A stretch of DNA of 64,000 bases, from contig NZ_FNTD01000004.1 of the NCBI RefSeq assembly GCF_900104815.1, positions 1,178,001 to 1,242,000 on the forward strand, read 5' to 3'. Origin of the DNA: Streptomyces misionensis (lineage in GTDB: Bacteria; Actinomycetota; Actinomycetes; Streptomycetales; Streptomycetaceae). Position numbers and translations under genes: made by a program. Numbering within the stretch: the first letter of the stretch is position 1; the number at the start of each line of letters is the position of its first letter. Below, one piece after another: positions 38,076 to 45,961 of the stretch. The notes below the pieces were generated by a model. That model was not told the DNA's origin. It made no database searches and saw nothing but the letters and a program-made list of their open reading frames with translations.

Positions 38076-39143
38076 CTACTGGCCTCCGTCAGAAGGCAAT
38101 CGCAAGTCGCTCGGTTCATAGCTGAGTTGATAGGCGCGAACGCTGCTGCCGTTCATACGGTAGATCGTGATGCTCGACAAGAACTGCTGCTTGATGTCCA
38201 GGATGCGTTGCCGCTCCTTCTCTTCAATCCCGCTGATCCACACCTCAATGTGTTTCGGCAGCTTGAAGGCCAGACGATAGGCGCCCTCGTCTTCTCGCGG
38301 GGAAAGCGTCCACTCAGCAGTTGCGCCTTGCCCCGACCGACGCAGCCGCACAGCGTGGTCGGGGCACTGTTCGGCGTAGGAGAGGAACTGCTCTTGATCC
38401 TCGGCGACCAGCGGCAGGATGAACGGGGCCGCAGGGAAGCCCAGCAGCAGCTCAGCCGCAGCGTGTTGTTCCAGGGTGTCGACAAACTGGGCGAGGATCA
38501 CAGAGGCAGCAGCCTTGAACTGCTCGGCACTGGTATCGACCGGCAGCGGCGGCACCCCTGTCGGCCATGTACCGAGAGCCTCGCGGAGCACCTTGCGCAT
38601 CCACGTCACAGGGAAGCGCGCGACGGCATGGGCGTTCTGCGCCGAATAAAGGTTGGCTGCAGCGATCTGGATCGCATTACGCAGCCACGTGAAGGACTCC
38701 CCGGACAAGTCCACCAAGGAGATCTGGTGGGCGAGGGCATACTGCTGGGCGCTCTGAGTGAACCCGTTGGCGGAAAAGAGCGCGTAGGTGTACTGGTAGC
38801 GCCGCCGGGGCCGGGTCCCGCCATGACTCATGAAGTTTTCGTTGACGTCGTGCAGGACGCCGTGCGCATTGCGCACGACCTCCAGTTCGCACGGGGTCGA
38901 GTAGTGCTTGGCTTCCAGGAACAGCCGCACGGGGAGGGAGAATGCGGGGGTGAAAGCGAACTCACCAAGCACGTCCACCTGATGGACCGCGCCGCGGCCA
39001 CGGACACGCAGAGCGCCACCTGATCCGGTGAGTTCGGCATCGTCCTGTCGATAGTCGACTAGCAGACGGTAGCCGCTGTGCCGGAGCAACCAGGCCAGGG
39101 CCTCCTCAAGCAAGTACCCCCGCAACGCGGACCTCTTTGCCAT
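38076..39143 (-). CDS. PD-(D/E)xK nuclease, Mrr/restriction-endonuclease-like
   Basis: The 355-aa protein begins with a restriction-endonuclease-like fold: a helical start (YLLEEALAWLLRHSGY), then QVDVLGE (Asp57) and LFLEAKHY (Glu77-x-Lys79), the D...ExK catalytic set, followed by YALFSANGFTQSAQQYALAHQISLVDL, which matches the later strand and helix of Mrr-like nucleases. The remaining 200 residues are unrecognised and may recognise the target. ATG 39143 has AGGGGGC just upstream. It is convergent with brxHI and closes the defence island on the side opposite the methyltransferase, which runs in the same direction. It may cut unmethylated, or specifically modified, DNA; no partner is proven. 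Confidence 0.7.
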   Translation of the reverse strand: MAKRSALRGYLLEEALAWLLRHSGYRLLVDYRQDDAELTGSGGALRVRGRGAVHQVDVLGEFAFTPAFSLPVRLFLEAKHYSTPCELEVVRNAHGVLHDVNENFMSHGGTRPRRRYQYTYALFSANGFTQSAQQYALAHQISLVDLSGESFTWLRNAIQIAAANLYSAQNAHAVARFPVTWMRKVLREALGTWPTGVPPLPVDTSAEQFKAAASVILAQFVDTLEQHAAAELLLGFPAAPFILPLVAEDQEQFLSYAEQCPDHAVRLRRSGQGATAEWTLSPREDEGAYRLAFKLPKHIEVWISGIEEKERQRILDIKQQFLSSITIYRMNGSSVRAYQLSYEPSDLRLPSDGGQ

Positions 39144-39722
39144 GCCCCCTGCCCCACCCCTGCCGTTCACTCAACTTGCCAGAGGTGATCTTCTCACCTG
39201 CTCCTGGACTCGACCGGACCTACCCCGTGTCCACTGCCACTTGCACGGCGGATCGCCGCGACCGTGCGAGCGCACGGAGTGCGGGTCTCGGCGACGAACC
39301 TCTTCCGCGCTCAGCTCGACGGATCCTCGGGGCATAGATACCACCCACGCCTTGCCATGGCGACCAGCCTGCCGCCAGAGCAACCGAAGAGACTCCGACG
39401 TGATCCCGGACCAAGTCCTGGTGCCCGGTTCCTGGTGGTCCTGGCCGGGGCTTCGAGCTCCCGTTACGAAAAGCAGGTATTCGCCAATGAGCTCTTGGGC
39501 CGAATGACTGGATCAATCTCCAATGGCATTCCGACGGTGATATCACGTCAGCGATGGAGGGACGCGCCACCTGTGGTCCATGGTGGACGTCCGCCAGCTG
39601 CTGGGCTGCTGCCAGTGTCGTTGGGTTACCTGTGGACGCACCCGGCGTAGTCGGCGAGCGATCCATTCGTCTGTGGGAGATCGCGTTAGCACCTAGCTCC
39701 TGCCCAGCGAGAGGTCACAGCC
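39144..39722. other. Gene-free stretch before the RsbW-like gene
   Basis: No coding frame here has a start signal, family pattern or streptomycete codon bias. It contains the perfect palindrome GTGATATCAC (39537-39546), about 180 bases before the next gene, and GAGAGG just ahead of that gene's ATG. The rest shows nothing recognisable. Confidence 0.5.
39537..39546. promoter_or_regulatory. GTGATATCAC palindrome
   Basis: A perfect 10-bp palindrome in the promoter region of the RsbW-like ATPase. Similar GTGATATC sequences recur at 54590, 60100, 60256 and as half-sites at 63054, so it may be a regulator binding site. Confidence 0.4.
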
Positions 39723-40220
39723 ATGCCCCGCCCGCTCGGAGATTCGCCCTATGCGTTCACCGTCCCGCCCTCGGTTGAGGCGGTTCCAGCGGCACGAGAC
39801 CGTGTCGTCCGTCGTGTGCAGCGACTAGGGCTGACCCTGGACGAGAGTCTGACCTGTGACTTGCGATTGCTCACAGGAGAAGTGGTCGCGAACTCGGTCA
39901 GGCACACCCAGGCCACGTGCGTGGTGTCCGTACAATGGACCGGAGAGCGGCTGCGCGTGGAAGTCACCGACGTCGACCCCACGTTGGTGCGCCCGTGTCA
40001 GCCTGAAGTGATGGACGAAAGCGGGCGTGGGCTCCTCCTCGTTGCCGCATTGGCAACCGAGTGGGGCTCGCAACCCTGCGCCGCGGGGAAGAAGACGTGG
40101 TTCGAACTGGCAGTCCACGCTTCTGCAGAAGGCACGTCAGGCCCGTCTCCCTCACATCATGTCGCAGAGGAATCTGTGCCAAGCAGTGCACAAGGCCTCA
40201 TCGAGCAACGAGCGGCCTAA
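39723..40220 (+). CDS. ATP-binding regulatory protein (RsbW-like HATPase)
   Basis: The 165-aa protein is a GHKL ATPase of the small RsbW/anti-sigma type common in Streptomyces. The N box is LLTGEVVANSVRH (about residue 50), the G1 box is degenerate as VEVTDVDP, and the G2 box is ESGRGLLLVAALATEWG. The C-terminal 35 residues are Ser/Pro-rich and disordered. Such proteins act as anti-sigma kinases or as ATP-binding regulators; no partner sigma or anti-anti-sigma gene is next to it. ATG 39723 follows GAGAGGTCACAGCC. It precedes the T-box leader of serS on the same strand. Confidence 0.75.
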   Translation: MPRPLGDSPYAFTVPPSVEAVPAARDRVVRRVQRLGLTLDESLTCDLRLLTGEVVANSVRHTQATCVVSVQWTGERLRVEVTDVDPTLVRPCQPEVMDESGRGLLLVAALATEWGSQPCAAGKKTWFELAVHASAEGTSGPSPSHHVAEESVPSSAQGLIEQRAA

Positions 40221-40390
40221 GCTGCTCCGGCCAGAGTGCCAGCGCGTGCGACGTGCGCGCCCCACCTTGATCACGTCGCCTTCCACGCTGCCCAGTTGGC
40301 TCTCCGCTCAAGGGGGGTCTGATGAATAGCGGACCCCAGTGGGGGAACTCCATTGAAGATATTCGGTGGCGCTGAGGAAGGCTGGGGTCT

Positions 40391-40643
40391 AACCTCTCCT
40401 CCAACAGGATGACGGAGAAGAGTAGCCCGGGATCACGCGAGCCGAGAGCTGCCGGCAGCTGGGAAAGCAGCCTCGCGCCCCAGGTGAATCCCCTCCCGAG
40501 TGCAGGGAGGAACGGCCTCACGGAAGGCCCAATGCCCCGCCGGTTGACCCCCGTGATCGGGTCGTGAATGAGGCCACCACCTGGTGGTGGCAAAGGCGCG
40601 GTGGCACCGCGAGTCACCCCTTCTCGCCCGCGCTCCCAAGGAA
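40391..40643 (+). promoter_or_regulatory. T-box riboswitch, serine (UCC) specifier
   Basis: This leader has the T-box sequence GGCGCGGTGGCACCGCGAG (about 40595-40613) and an upstream Stem I with AGAGTAG (40409-40415). The specifier loop reads GAATCCCC: the three bases at 40489-40491 are UCC, a serine codon, which fits the downstream serS. The Shine-Dalgarno AAGGA (40638-40642) lies just beyond the T-box stem, so control is probably on translation, as in actinobacterial ileS T-boxes. Uncharged tRNA-Ser would raise serS expression. It is closely similar to the aspartate T-box at 54957-55213. Confidence 0.85.
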
Positions 40644-40650
40644 TCACGTC

Positions 40651-41967
40651 ATGATGACGGATCGAATCGAGCACGGCACGATGATCGATGCCACCCTAAT
40701 TCGCCAGAATCCCGCCCATGTCCAGCAGGCGTTGGCCAAGCGAGCGGTCTAAATAGACCTCGATGGGTTTCTCCGCCTGGACGACGACTACCGGCAGGTG
40801 CGGGCCGAAGTCGAGCGCCTTCGTGGGGAGCGCAAGAGAATCTCGGGCGAGATCGCGAAGCGGCAGCGGGTCGGCGAGGACGCGGCACGTCTGCACGGCG
40901 AAGCATCGGCGGTGGGCAGGCAGCTGACCGCCGTCGAGGCGCGGCTCATCGAACTGGAGCAGGCGCGTCAGGCCTTCCTCGATCCGCTGCCGAACCTCCC
41001 CGACGCGGACGTGCTGACCGGGGGCAAGGAGAACAACGAGGTCGTTCGTGAAGCCGGCCAGCGCCCAGAGTTCGGTTTCACGCCCAGGGACCATGTGGCT
41101 CTCGCTCGGACTCTGGGCCTGGTCGACTACGAGCGAGGTACGAAGCTCGGCGGCAGCGGCTTCTGGATCTATCGGGGTGACGGCGCGCTCCTGGAGTGGG
41201 CGCTGCTGAACCACTTCCTGGAGGCCCATGTGCGGGACGGTTACGAGTTCGTGCTGCCGCCGCACATCCTGACCTTCGCGGCCGGGTACACGGCCGGCCT
41301 GTTAACCAAGTTCGCCGACGAGGTGGTCGCCTTGGAGCACTGGGACCAAGGCACGGAACGGTTCCTGCTGCCGACCGCGGAGACCGCCTTGGTCAATCTC
41401 CACCGGGATGAGAGGCTGGCCGAGGCGGAGCTGCCGCGGAAGTACGTCGCCTACACACCGTGCTACCGCAAGGAGGCCGGCGGCTATCGCACGGCCGAGC
41501 GGGGGACCCTGCGCGGGCATCAGTTCAACAAGGTCGAGTTGTTCCAGTTCAGCCGCCCCGACGCCTCGGACGCCACACACGAGGAGCTTCTGGGCAAGGC
41601 AGAGAACTTGGTGAGGGAGCTGAACCTGCACTATCGGATCACGCGACTCGCGGCCGAGGACACCAGCACAGCGATGGCCAAGACGTACGACATCGAAGTG
41701 TGGCTTCCGAGCATCGAGGCGTACGTCGAAGTCAGCTCGGTGTCGAAGGCCCACGACTACCAGGCGAGGCGTGGCAACATCCGTTACCGGCCGCAGCGGG
41801 GCAAGTCGACGTTCGTCCACACTCTGAACGGCTCGGGTCTGGCCACGAGCAGGCTAGTGCCCGCGCTACTGGAGCAGCACCACTGGACCGACGGCACGGT
41901 GGAGGTTCCCGAGGTGCTGCGCAAGTGGATCCCAAGCGGCGTCCTCGCAGCGCGGTCGCCGGCCTGA
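40651..41967 (+). pseudogene. serS: Second seryl-tRNA synthetase with in-frame stop
   Basis: The reading frame from ATG 40651, 8 bases after AAGGA (or from ATG 40681, which begins like a normal SerRS, MIDATLIRQNP), is interrupted by TAA at 40750-40752 and then continues open to 41967. The rest is a full SerRS: N-terminal coiled-coil arm, motif 2 YTPCYRKEAGGYRTAERG, and motif 3 GSGLATSRLVPALLEQH. The natural codon may have been GAA or TCA. A product restarted at GTG 40798 would lack part of the tRNA-binding arm. It could be inactive, a readthrough product, or a sequencing error. It is a T-box-controlled extra copy, not the likely housekeeping gene. Confidence 0.82.
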
Positions 41968-42011
41968 GCAGAGCGGGCTGTTTGTCGACCGCTGAAGGGA
42001 TGGGCCTGAGG

Positions 42012-42994
42012 TCAGAGGGCCCACCCACGTCGGTCGGCCAGCCATCGCAGTGTGACCTCTCCACACCAGGTCTGATGCTGGCGAATGTGTGGTGACCAGT
42101 CTGCTGGGGGCTGTCCGCCGGAGGTGAGGAAGAACCCGGAGAGGGCGGCGAGTGCCGCATCGAGCTGCTCGTCGGCGATTCCGCGGGCGGTGGGGTGCTG
42201 TGCGAACAGTGAGGTGGCATCGTGGCCGTCGGCGTAGGCGGTGGCCAGGAGCAGGACGAGGTCGAACCAGCTTGCCCCCAGGCAGGGCCAATTCCAGTCA
42301 CAGATCCACGCGGCGCCGTACGCGTCGATCAGCACGTTGTCCTGGCGTAGGTCGTGGTGGAGGACGGCATTGCCTGCGACGGCCTGCCGCCATCCGCCTT
42401 CCAGGCTGGCCAGCACGTCCAGTAGGTCGAGCGGTACCCAGGAAGGCAGTATGCCCGTGGGCGTGCCGCCTCGGGCGAGGTTGCGCCAGTCGGCGAAGTC
42501 ACCGCCGTCACCCACGGGCTTGAGGCCCACTTGCTGGAGTGCTGTGGATGGGGTGGAGAGTGCCTCGGCCATGATCGTGTAGGCGTCGAGGGTGGCCATG
42601 AGCTCATAAGGCTTCCATGGCGAGGTGGGCATCCGACCACCGCCGACAGCGTCGATGCCGAGAACGACCCATCCGTCCTGCTCCTCAATCCACTGCAGGC
42701 GTGGCGCCGGAATCTCTGCCGGGAGCGCTGATTGATCAAGGCCTCCCTGCGGTAGGAGTCGGCGACCACACTGTTGTCCAGGCTGTTGACCGCCTTGACG
42801 AACAGAGGTCCGAACGCTCCGTGGAGTACCGCGGCGAAGCCACTGGTGGATCCGCTCCCCTTGCTGGGCGTGGCCTGTACCTCGCCTCCGAGGCGTCGGG
42901 TGATCAGTAGCCGAATCCCGTGCGGGAGGTCGTCCCAGCGGGGTCGTACCGCTGTGGCGTTGTATTGAAGGCGTGGAGTGATGATGGTCGGCAT
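42012..42994 (-). pseudogene. APH-family phosphotransferase with a frameshift
   Basis: The N-terminal frame starts at ATG 42994 (MPTIITPRLQY) and reads to about 42735 (YRREALINQ). The downstream frame continues from ALPAEIPAPRLQW to the stop at 42012 and holds the kinase catalytic signature VLHHDLRQDNVL and WICDWNWPCLG. Joining them needs one inserted base at about 42731, where a G seems to be missing between CAG and GCG. The intact protein would be about 327 aa of the aminoglycoside/choline phosphotransferase superfamily. It is convergent with serS (45 bases apart). Confidence 0.72.
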
Positions 42995-43606
42995 GCAATG
43001 AGAATGACGGAAGCTCCGTCCGCAGGCCACGAAATTATGGCGCAAGCCAGTTTCCAACGATTCCGCTACGTCTGCCCGCTCCACAGTGACATGGACCCAA
43101 GGCCGATTCCAGGTGGTGCTGCTCCGCCTTCACTCGATCCGGGAGACGCCCATCTTGTTCCGTGACCGGAAGTTCCTGAGGCCGTAGTTTCCCGTCTTCG
43201 CTGCTGTCAGGCTGGCCACAGGACTGATGTCATGGTAAGCCTGCCCTCCGACTACGGGGGAAGTCGAAGGGCAGGCGGCTCTTTATCGGCGACCGTGACG
43301 AGCACGGGGTTTCTGCCATCACCTGTGGAGCACGAGGCGTCACATACCCGTCTGCGGCGCCGATGGCAATTCTGCAACATGACAGGGAAGTTGGCATATC
43401 ACGCGCGTAATATTTCTAGCGGCATTTGCTGGCTACCTTGTCGAGACGGTGTGATTGTGCAGGACTCGATCGTGACTGTGATCGGTTCCTGCTAACGTCC
43501 GCGATGCATCAGCCCAAGGAGTCGTATGACCACCTCATCACCCGGTCGTCTCTGTCGACTACAGTAACGCCCCCCGATATGGCTCGGTGATCGCGCGGTA
43601 TCCCTA
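42995..43606. other. Gene-free stretch before the IS5-family element
   Basis: No supported gene is present; a + frame at 43232-43495 has no ribosome binding site or family pattern. The only clear structure is the long hairpin at 43239-43276. GC content falls toward 43400-43560, and the IS5-family left repeat ends the stretch. Confidence 0.45.
43239..43276. terminator. Long hairpin in the 43-kb intergenic stretch
   Basis: GCCTGCCCT (43239-43247) pairs with AGGGCAGGC (43268-43276). After one mismatch, CGACT (43249-43253) pairs with AGTCG (43262-43266), making a 14-bp stem with an 8-base loop. It has no adjoining gene end, so it may belong to a lost gene. Confidence 0.5.
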
Positions 43607-43630
43607 AGGGCTGTCCCGCAAACGATCTTC
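43606..43630 (+). repeat. Left terminal inverted repeat of the IS5-family element
   Basis: It reads AAGGGCTGTCCCGCAAACG inward. The right repeat differs at two positions (GCTG/GTTG and CGCA/CGTA). Confidence 0.8.
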
Positions 43631-43673
43631 TATGGGTTGAGGGGTTCGGTGGGCCGACCTATGGGATCTGCTC

Positions 43674-44444
43674 CTACCCCGTGAGGACGAGGTTGTGCAG
43701 ACGGGCGATGCCACGCATGGCGTGGTGGACTCCGTCGCCTTTCAGGCGGCAGTCGCGGAGGATCTTCCAGCCCTTCATGCGGGCAAAGACATGCTCGACG
43801 CGGGCGCGGACCTTGCGGTGGGAGGCGTTGTGTTCCTCTTTCCACGCCGGCAGTTCGGTCTGACCGCGCTCGCGGCGATGCGGAATCACCACTCCGGTGC
43901 CCCGGTAGCCGCCGTCTGCGATCACCGTGGTCTTGCCGACGGCGTCCTTGGCTCCGGACAGCTGCCACGCCTTGCAGTCGTTGCGGTTGCCGGGCAGCGG
44001 TCGACCGACCACAACGACGAGTCGGCTGTCGGCGTCGATCACGACCTGGTGGTTGGTGGAGTACCGATAGTTCTTGGACTGCTCGGCTACCTCGTGGTCG
44101 CGGGTGGGCACGAGGGTGCCGTCCACTATCAGCACGGTGTCCTTGGAGAACCGACGCCGCGGCTGCAGGGACATCAGCGGGCCGAGGTGGTCGATGATCC
44201 GGTCTGCCGCCGACTTTGAGATGCCGAACAGCAGGGCCAGCTGGCGCATTGTCAGGTTCGTGCGCCAGGAGGCCGCGACCAGCAGTACTCGGTCCTCAAG
44301 GGGCAGGCTCCAGGGCCGTCCCCTGCCAACCGCGTCGGCCCCCTCGCTCCGCAGCGCGGTCACCAGCTTCCCGAAGCAGCGTGGGCTCAGCCCGGAGAAC
44401 GGGTCTATCCAAGACGGCTCCGACGCCGTGATCACACCAGTCAC
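43674..44444 (-). CDS. IS5-family DDE transposase
   Basis: The product of about 256 aa has an N-terminal helix-turn-helix-like region (MRQLALLFGISKSAADRI) and a DDE nuclease domain: first Asp in LIVDGTLVPT, second Asp in TVIADGGYRG, and Glu in RARVEHVFARMKGWKIL. The order and spacing match the IS5 family. The exact start is uncertain; GTG 44444 or 44435 precede the conserved VITASEPSW start, while the longer frame back to 44555 would overlap the upstream passenger gene. All catalytic residues are present, so the copy may be active. Confidence 0.82.
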   Translation of the reverse strand: MTGVITASEPSWIDPFSGLSPRCFGKLVTALRSEGADAVGRGRPWSLPLEDRVLLVAASWRTNLTMRQLALLFGISKSAADRIIDHLGPLMSLQPRRRFSKDTVLIVDGTLVPTRDHEVAEQSKNYRYSTNHQVVIDADSRLVVVVGRPLPGNRNDCKAWQLSGAKDAVGKTTVIADGGYRGTGVVIPHRRERGQTELPAWKEEHNASHRKVRARVEHVFARMKGWKILRDCRLKGDGVHHAMRGIARLHNLVLTG

Positions 44445-44476
44445 ACCGTGATCATCCAACCCGTAGCCGAGAGCCT

Positions 44477-45253
44477 TTAGCGTCGGTTGCGCAGGAGGGA
44501 TCCGAGCGCCAAGCCGGTGGCCAGGCCGATCAGGGCGCCGACCGACGTCCGCCATGCGGGCGCTGCTCCGGCGACGGGCACGTCAGGCGGACGAGGTGCG
44601 GCGGCCGACGGCGTTGGTGGTCCGGCAGCGATAGCGCGAGCGTGCTCCTCGTCCACGATGGCCAGGAACCGACGACCGATACGGCTTCCAGAGGAGCTGG
44701 CGGTCCATGAGATCTGCGCCCTGCTCCAGTAGTGCCGCCCAGCCTCACCGGTGAACATCCCGGCCAGCATGTCCCGCAGGAGAGGCTCGCGAATGGTCCC
44801 AATTTCGAAGCCCATCCACGCGTAGTTCATCATCAGATCGGCATAGACATGCCGCTTGCGCTCACGGGGATCGGCAATGTCCGTGGTGCCCCAAACCGGC
44901 TGGTAGAGCGCCATGTCGTCAAGTTCCAGGCGGACCAGCTCAAGGTAGTAACTGCGGATTCCCTGGACCTGCTCCGCCCTTGCCTGGCGGTTCTGAACAA
45001 CCAGCGAAGCAGCGACGCCGGCCAACGCGAGCGCCGAGACGATCGCCGACGTGAAGCCGTACGCCGCGCCGACCTGACTCAACCTGTTCCAGTCCACCCC
45101 CTTCGAGCCGGAGATGTCCTCCAGCACGAAAGGCGACAACAGCAGCGCCGCCAGCACGGCCGCCGCAGCGGCGACCAGCCCCAGAGCTCTGCCCACCCGG
45201 CGAGCCACTGATGGTGCAGCTACGGACCGATGACGAGCTATCAGGTAAATCAC
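44477..45253 (-). CDS. DUF6082 family membrane protein, passenger of the IS5-family element
   Basis: This 258-aa protein has two N-terminal membrane helices (ALGLVAAAAAVLAALLLSP and FTSAIVSALALAGVAASL), a cytoplasmic region with SYYLELVRLELDD and MMNYAWMGFEIG, and a third hydrophobic segment at the C-terminus. This is the DUF6082 pattern, common and of unknown function in Streptomyces. The GTG start at 45253 is uncertain. It lies within the element's inverted repeats and reads toward the transposase on the same strand. Confidence 0.65.
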   Translation of the reverse strand: MIYLIARHRSVAAPSVARRVGRALGLVAAAAAVLAALLLSPFVLEDISGSKGVDWNRLSQVGAAYGFTSAIVSALALAGVAASLVVQNRQARAEQVQGIRSYYLELVRLELDDMALYQPVWGTTDIADPRERKRHVYADLMMNYAWMGFEIGTIREPLLRDMLAGMFTGEAGRHYWSRAQISWTASSSGSRIGRRFLAIVDEEHARAIAAGPPTPSAAAPRPPDVPVAGAAPAWRTSVGALIGLATGLALGSLLRNRR

Positions 45254-45380
45254 CCCCAGGCGAGCCTGTCCCAGTGACTAGACCGAGCCAGGGGGCAGCC
45301 TACGTGCAGCCGCCATGCTCGGCATCGTCCGCCTGCACAAGATCACCGTCGCCCGCCGGAGGACCGCCGCCACACCGACC

Positions 45381-45405
45381 GAAGATCGTTTACGGGACAA
45401 CCCTT
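45381..45405 (-). repeat. Right terminal inverted repeat of the IS5-family element
   Basis: It is the reverse complement of the left repeat with two differences. It ends TACGGGACAACCCTT, followed by the A of the flanking TA. Confidence 0.8.
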
Positions 45406-45529
45406 AGCGACGACGGCTTCCACCGGTCAGCCGAACTTGAGAAACGGCACGTCGTAGAGGTCATGGTTCCGGGGCGGGGTCATAGGCGCCGTAACGCCAA
45501 GGGCCTCACTCCTGATCGATGGTGGAGCA

Positions 45530-45654
45530 TCAGGAGACTGTCCGCAGCGTGGGCCTGGACCGGCTGCTACCGGGACGAAGCATTGGTCCTGTGATGTCGG
45601 TGGGCGCGTTCAAACCGTCCAGGAGCATGACGATCCGGTCGATGTTGGTGAGGC
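45530..45654 (-). pseudogene. C-terminal fragment of an XRE regulator cut by IS21
   Basis: After the IS21 element the frame continues as LTNIDRIVMLLDGLN and then stops at 45530. It follows the helix-turn-helix of the fragment at 48928-49326 and aligns with RRLTNLEKAARFLQGIG of the intact regulator at 61515-62996. The paralogue has about 350 more residues, so this end was already shortened or decayed. Confidence 0.7.
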
Positions 45655-45679
45655 TGTCGGCGGTCACGTAATTCCCCAC
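45655..45679 (+). repeat. Left terminal inverted repeat of IS21-family element
   Basis: 25 bp, starting TGTCGGCGGTCACGTAATTC. The right repeat differs at two positions. GAGGC precedes it directly. Confidence 0.9.
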
Positions 45680-45961
45680 GTTCTGCATGATCAGCGCCAC
45701 GTAATTCCTCACCCGCGTGGTCACGATTCCCCACCGGGGCGCCGACCATCGATGGTGCCGCCGACCATGCTCGAACTGACGCGATATTCCCTGCTTCGGG
45801 TGGTTTGACCACTGATTAGTCCATCCTTGCGAATCGGGCGAGTTCCCCATGGGCATGCCGGTGCCCGGGTTGAGGGCCCGGATCTCTCGGAGCGTCGCGG
45901 GCCCTCGATCCGCGAGCCGAGAGGCCGACGGACGCACCGGATGGCAAGGAGAACATTCACC

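Larger units (their letters stand above)
43607..45404 (-). mobile_element. IS5-family (IS427-like) insertion sequence with a passenger gene
   Basis: Inverted repeats at 43606-43630 and 45381-45405 match at 23 of 25 positions (starting AAGGG, ending GATCTTC inward). Taking the ends at 43607 and 45404, the element is flanked by TA on both sides, the target duplication of the IS427 subgroup. At 1.8 kb it is about twice the usual length, because a DUF6082 gene (44477-45253) lies upstream of the transposase gene within the repeats. Confidence 0.8.

Noticed and set aside
39220..39666. Minus-strand frame before the RsbW-like gene
   Set aside because: It is low complexity, without start signal or domain, and overlaps the promoter region.
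40750..40752. In-frame stop read as a recoded amino acid in serS
   Set aside because: TAA is not used for selenocysteine or pyrrolysine, and no structure around it suggests recoding.
43232..43495. 87-aa plus-strand frame in the intergenic stretch
   Set aside because: It has no ribosome binding site, includes the long hairpin and shows no family pattern.
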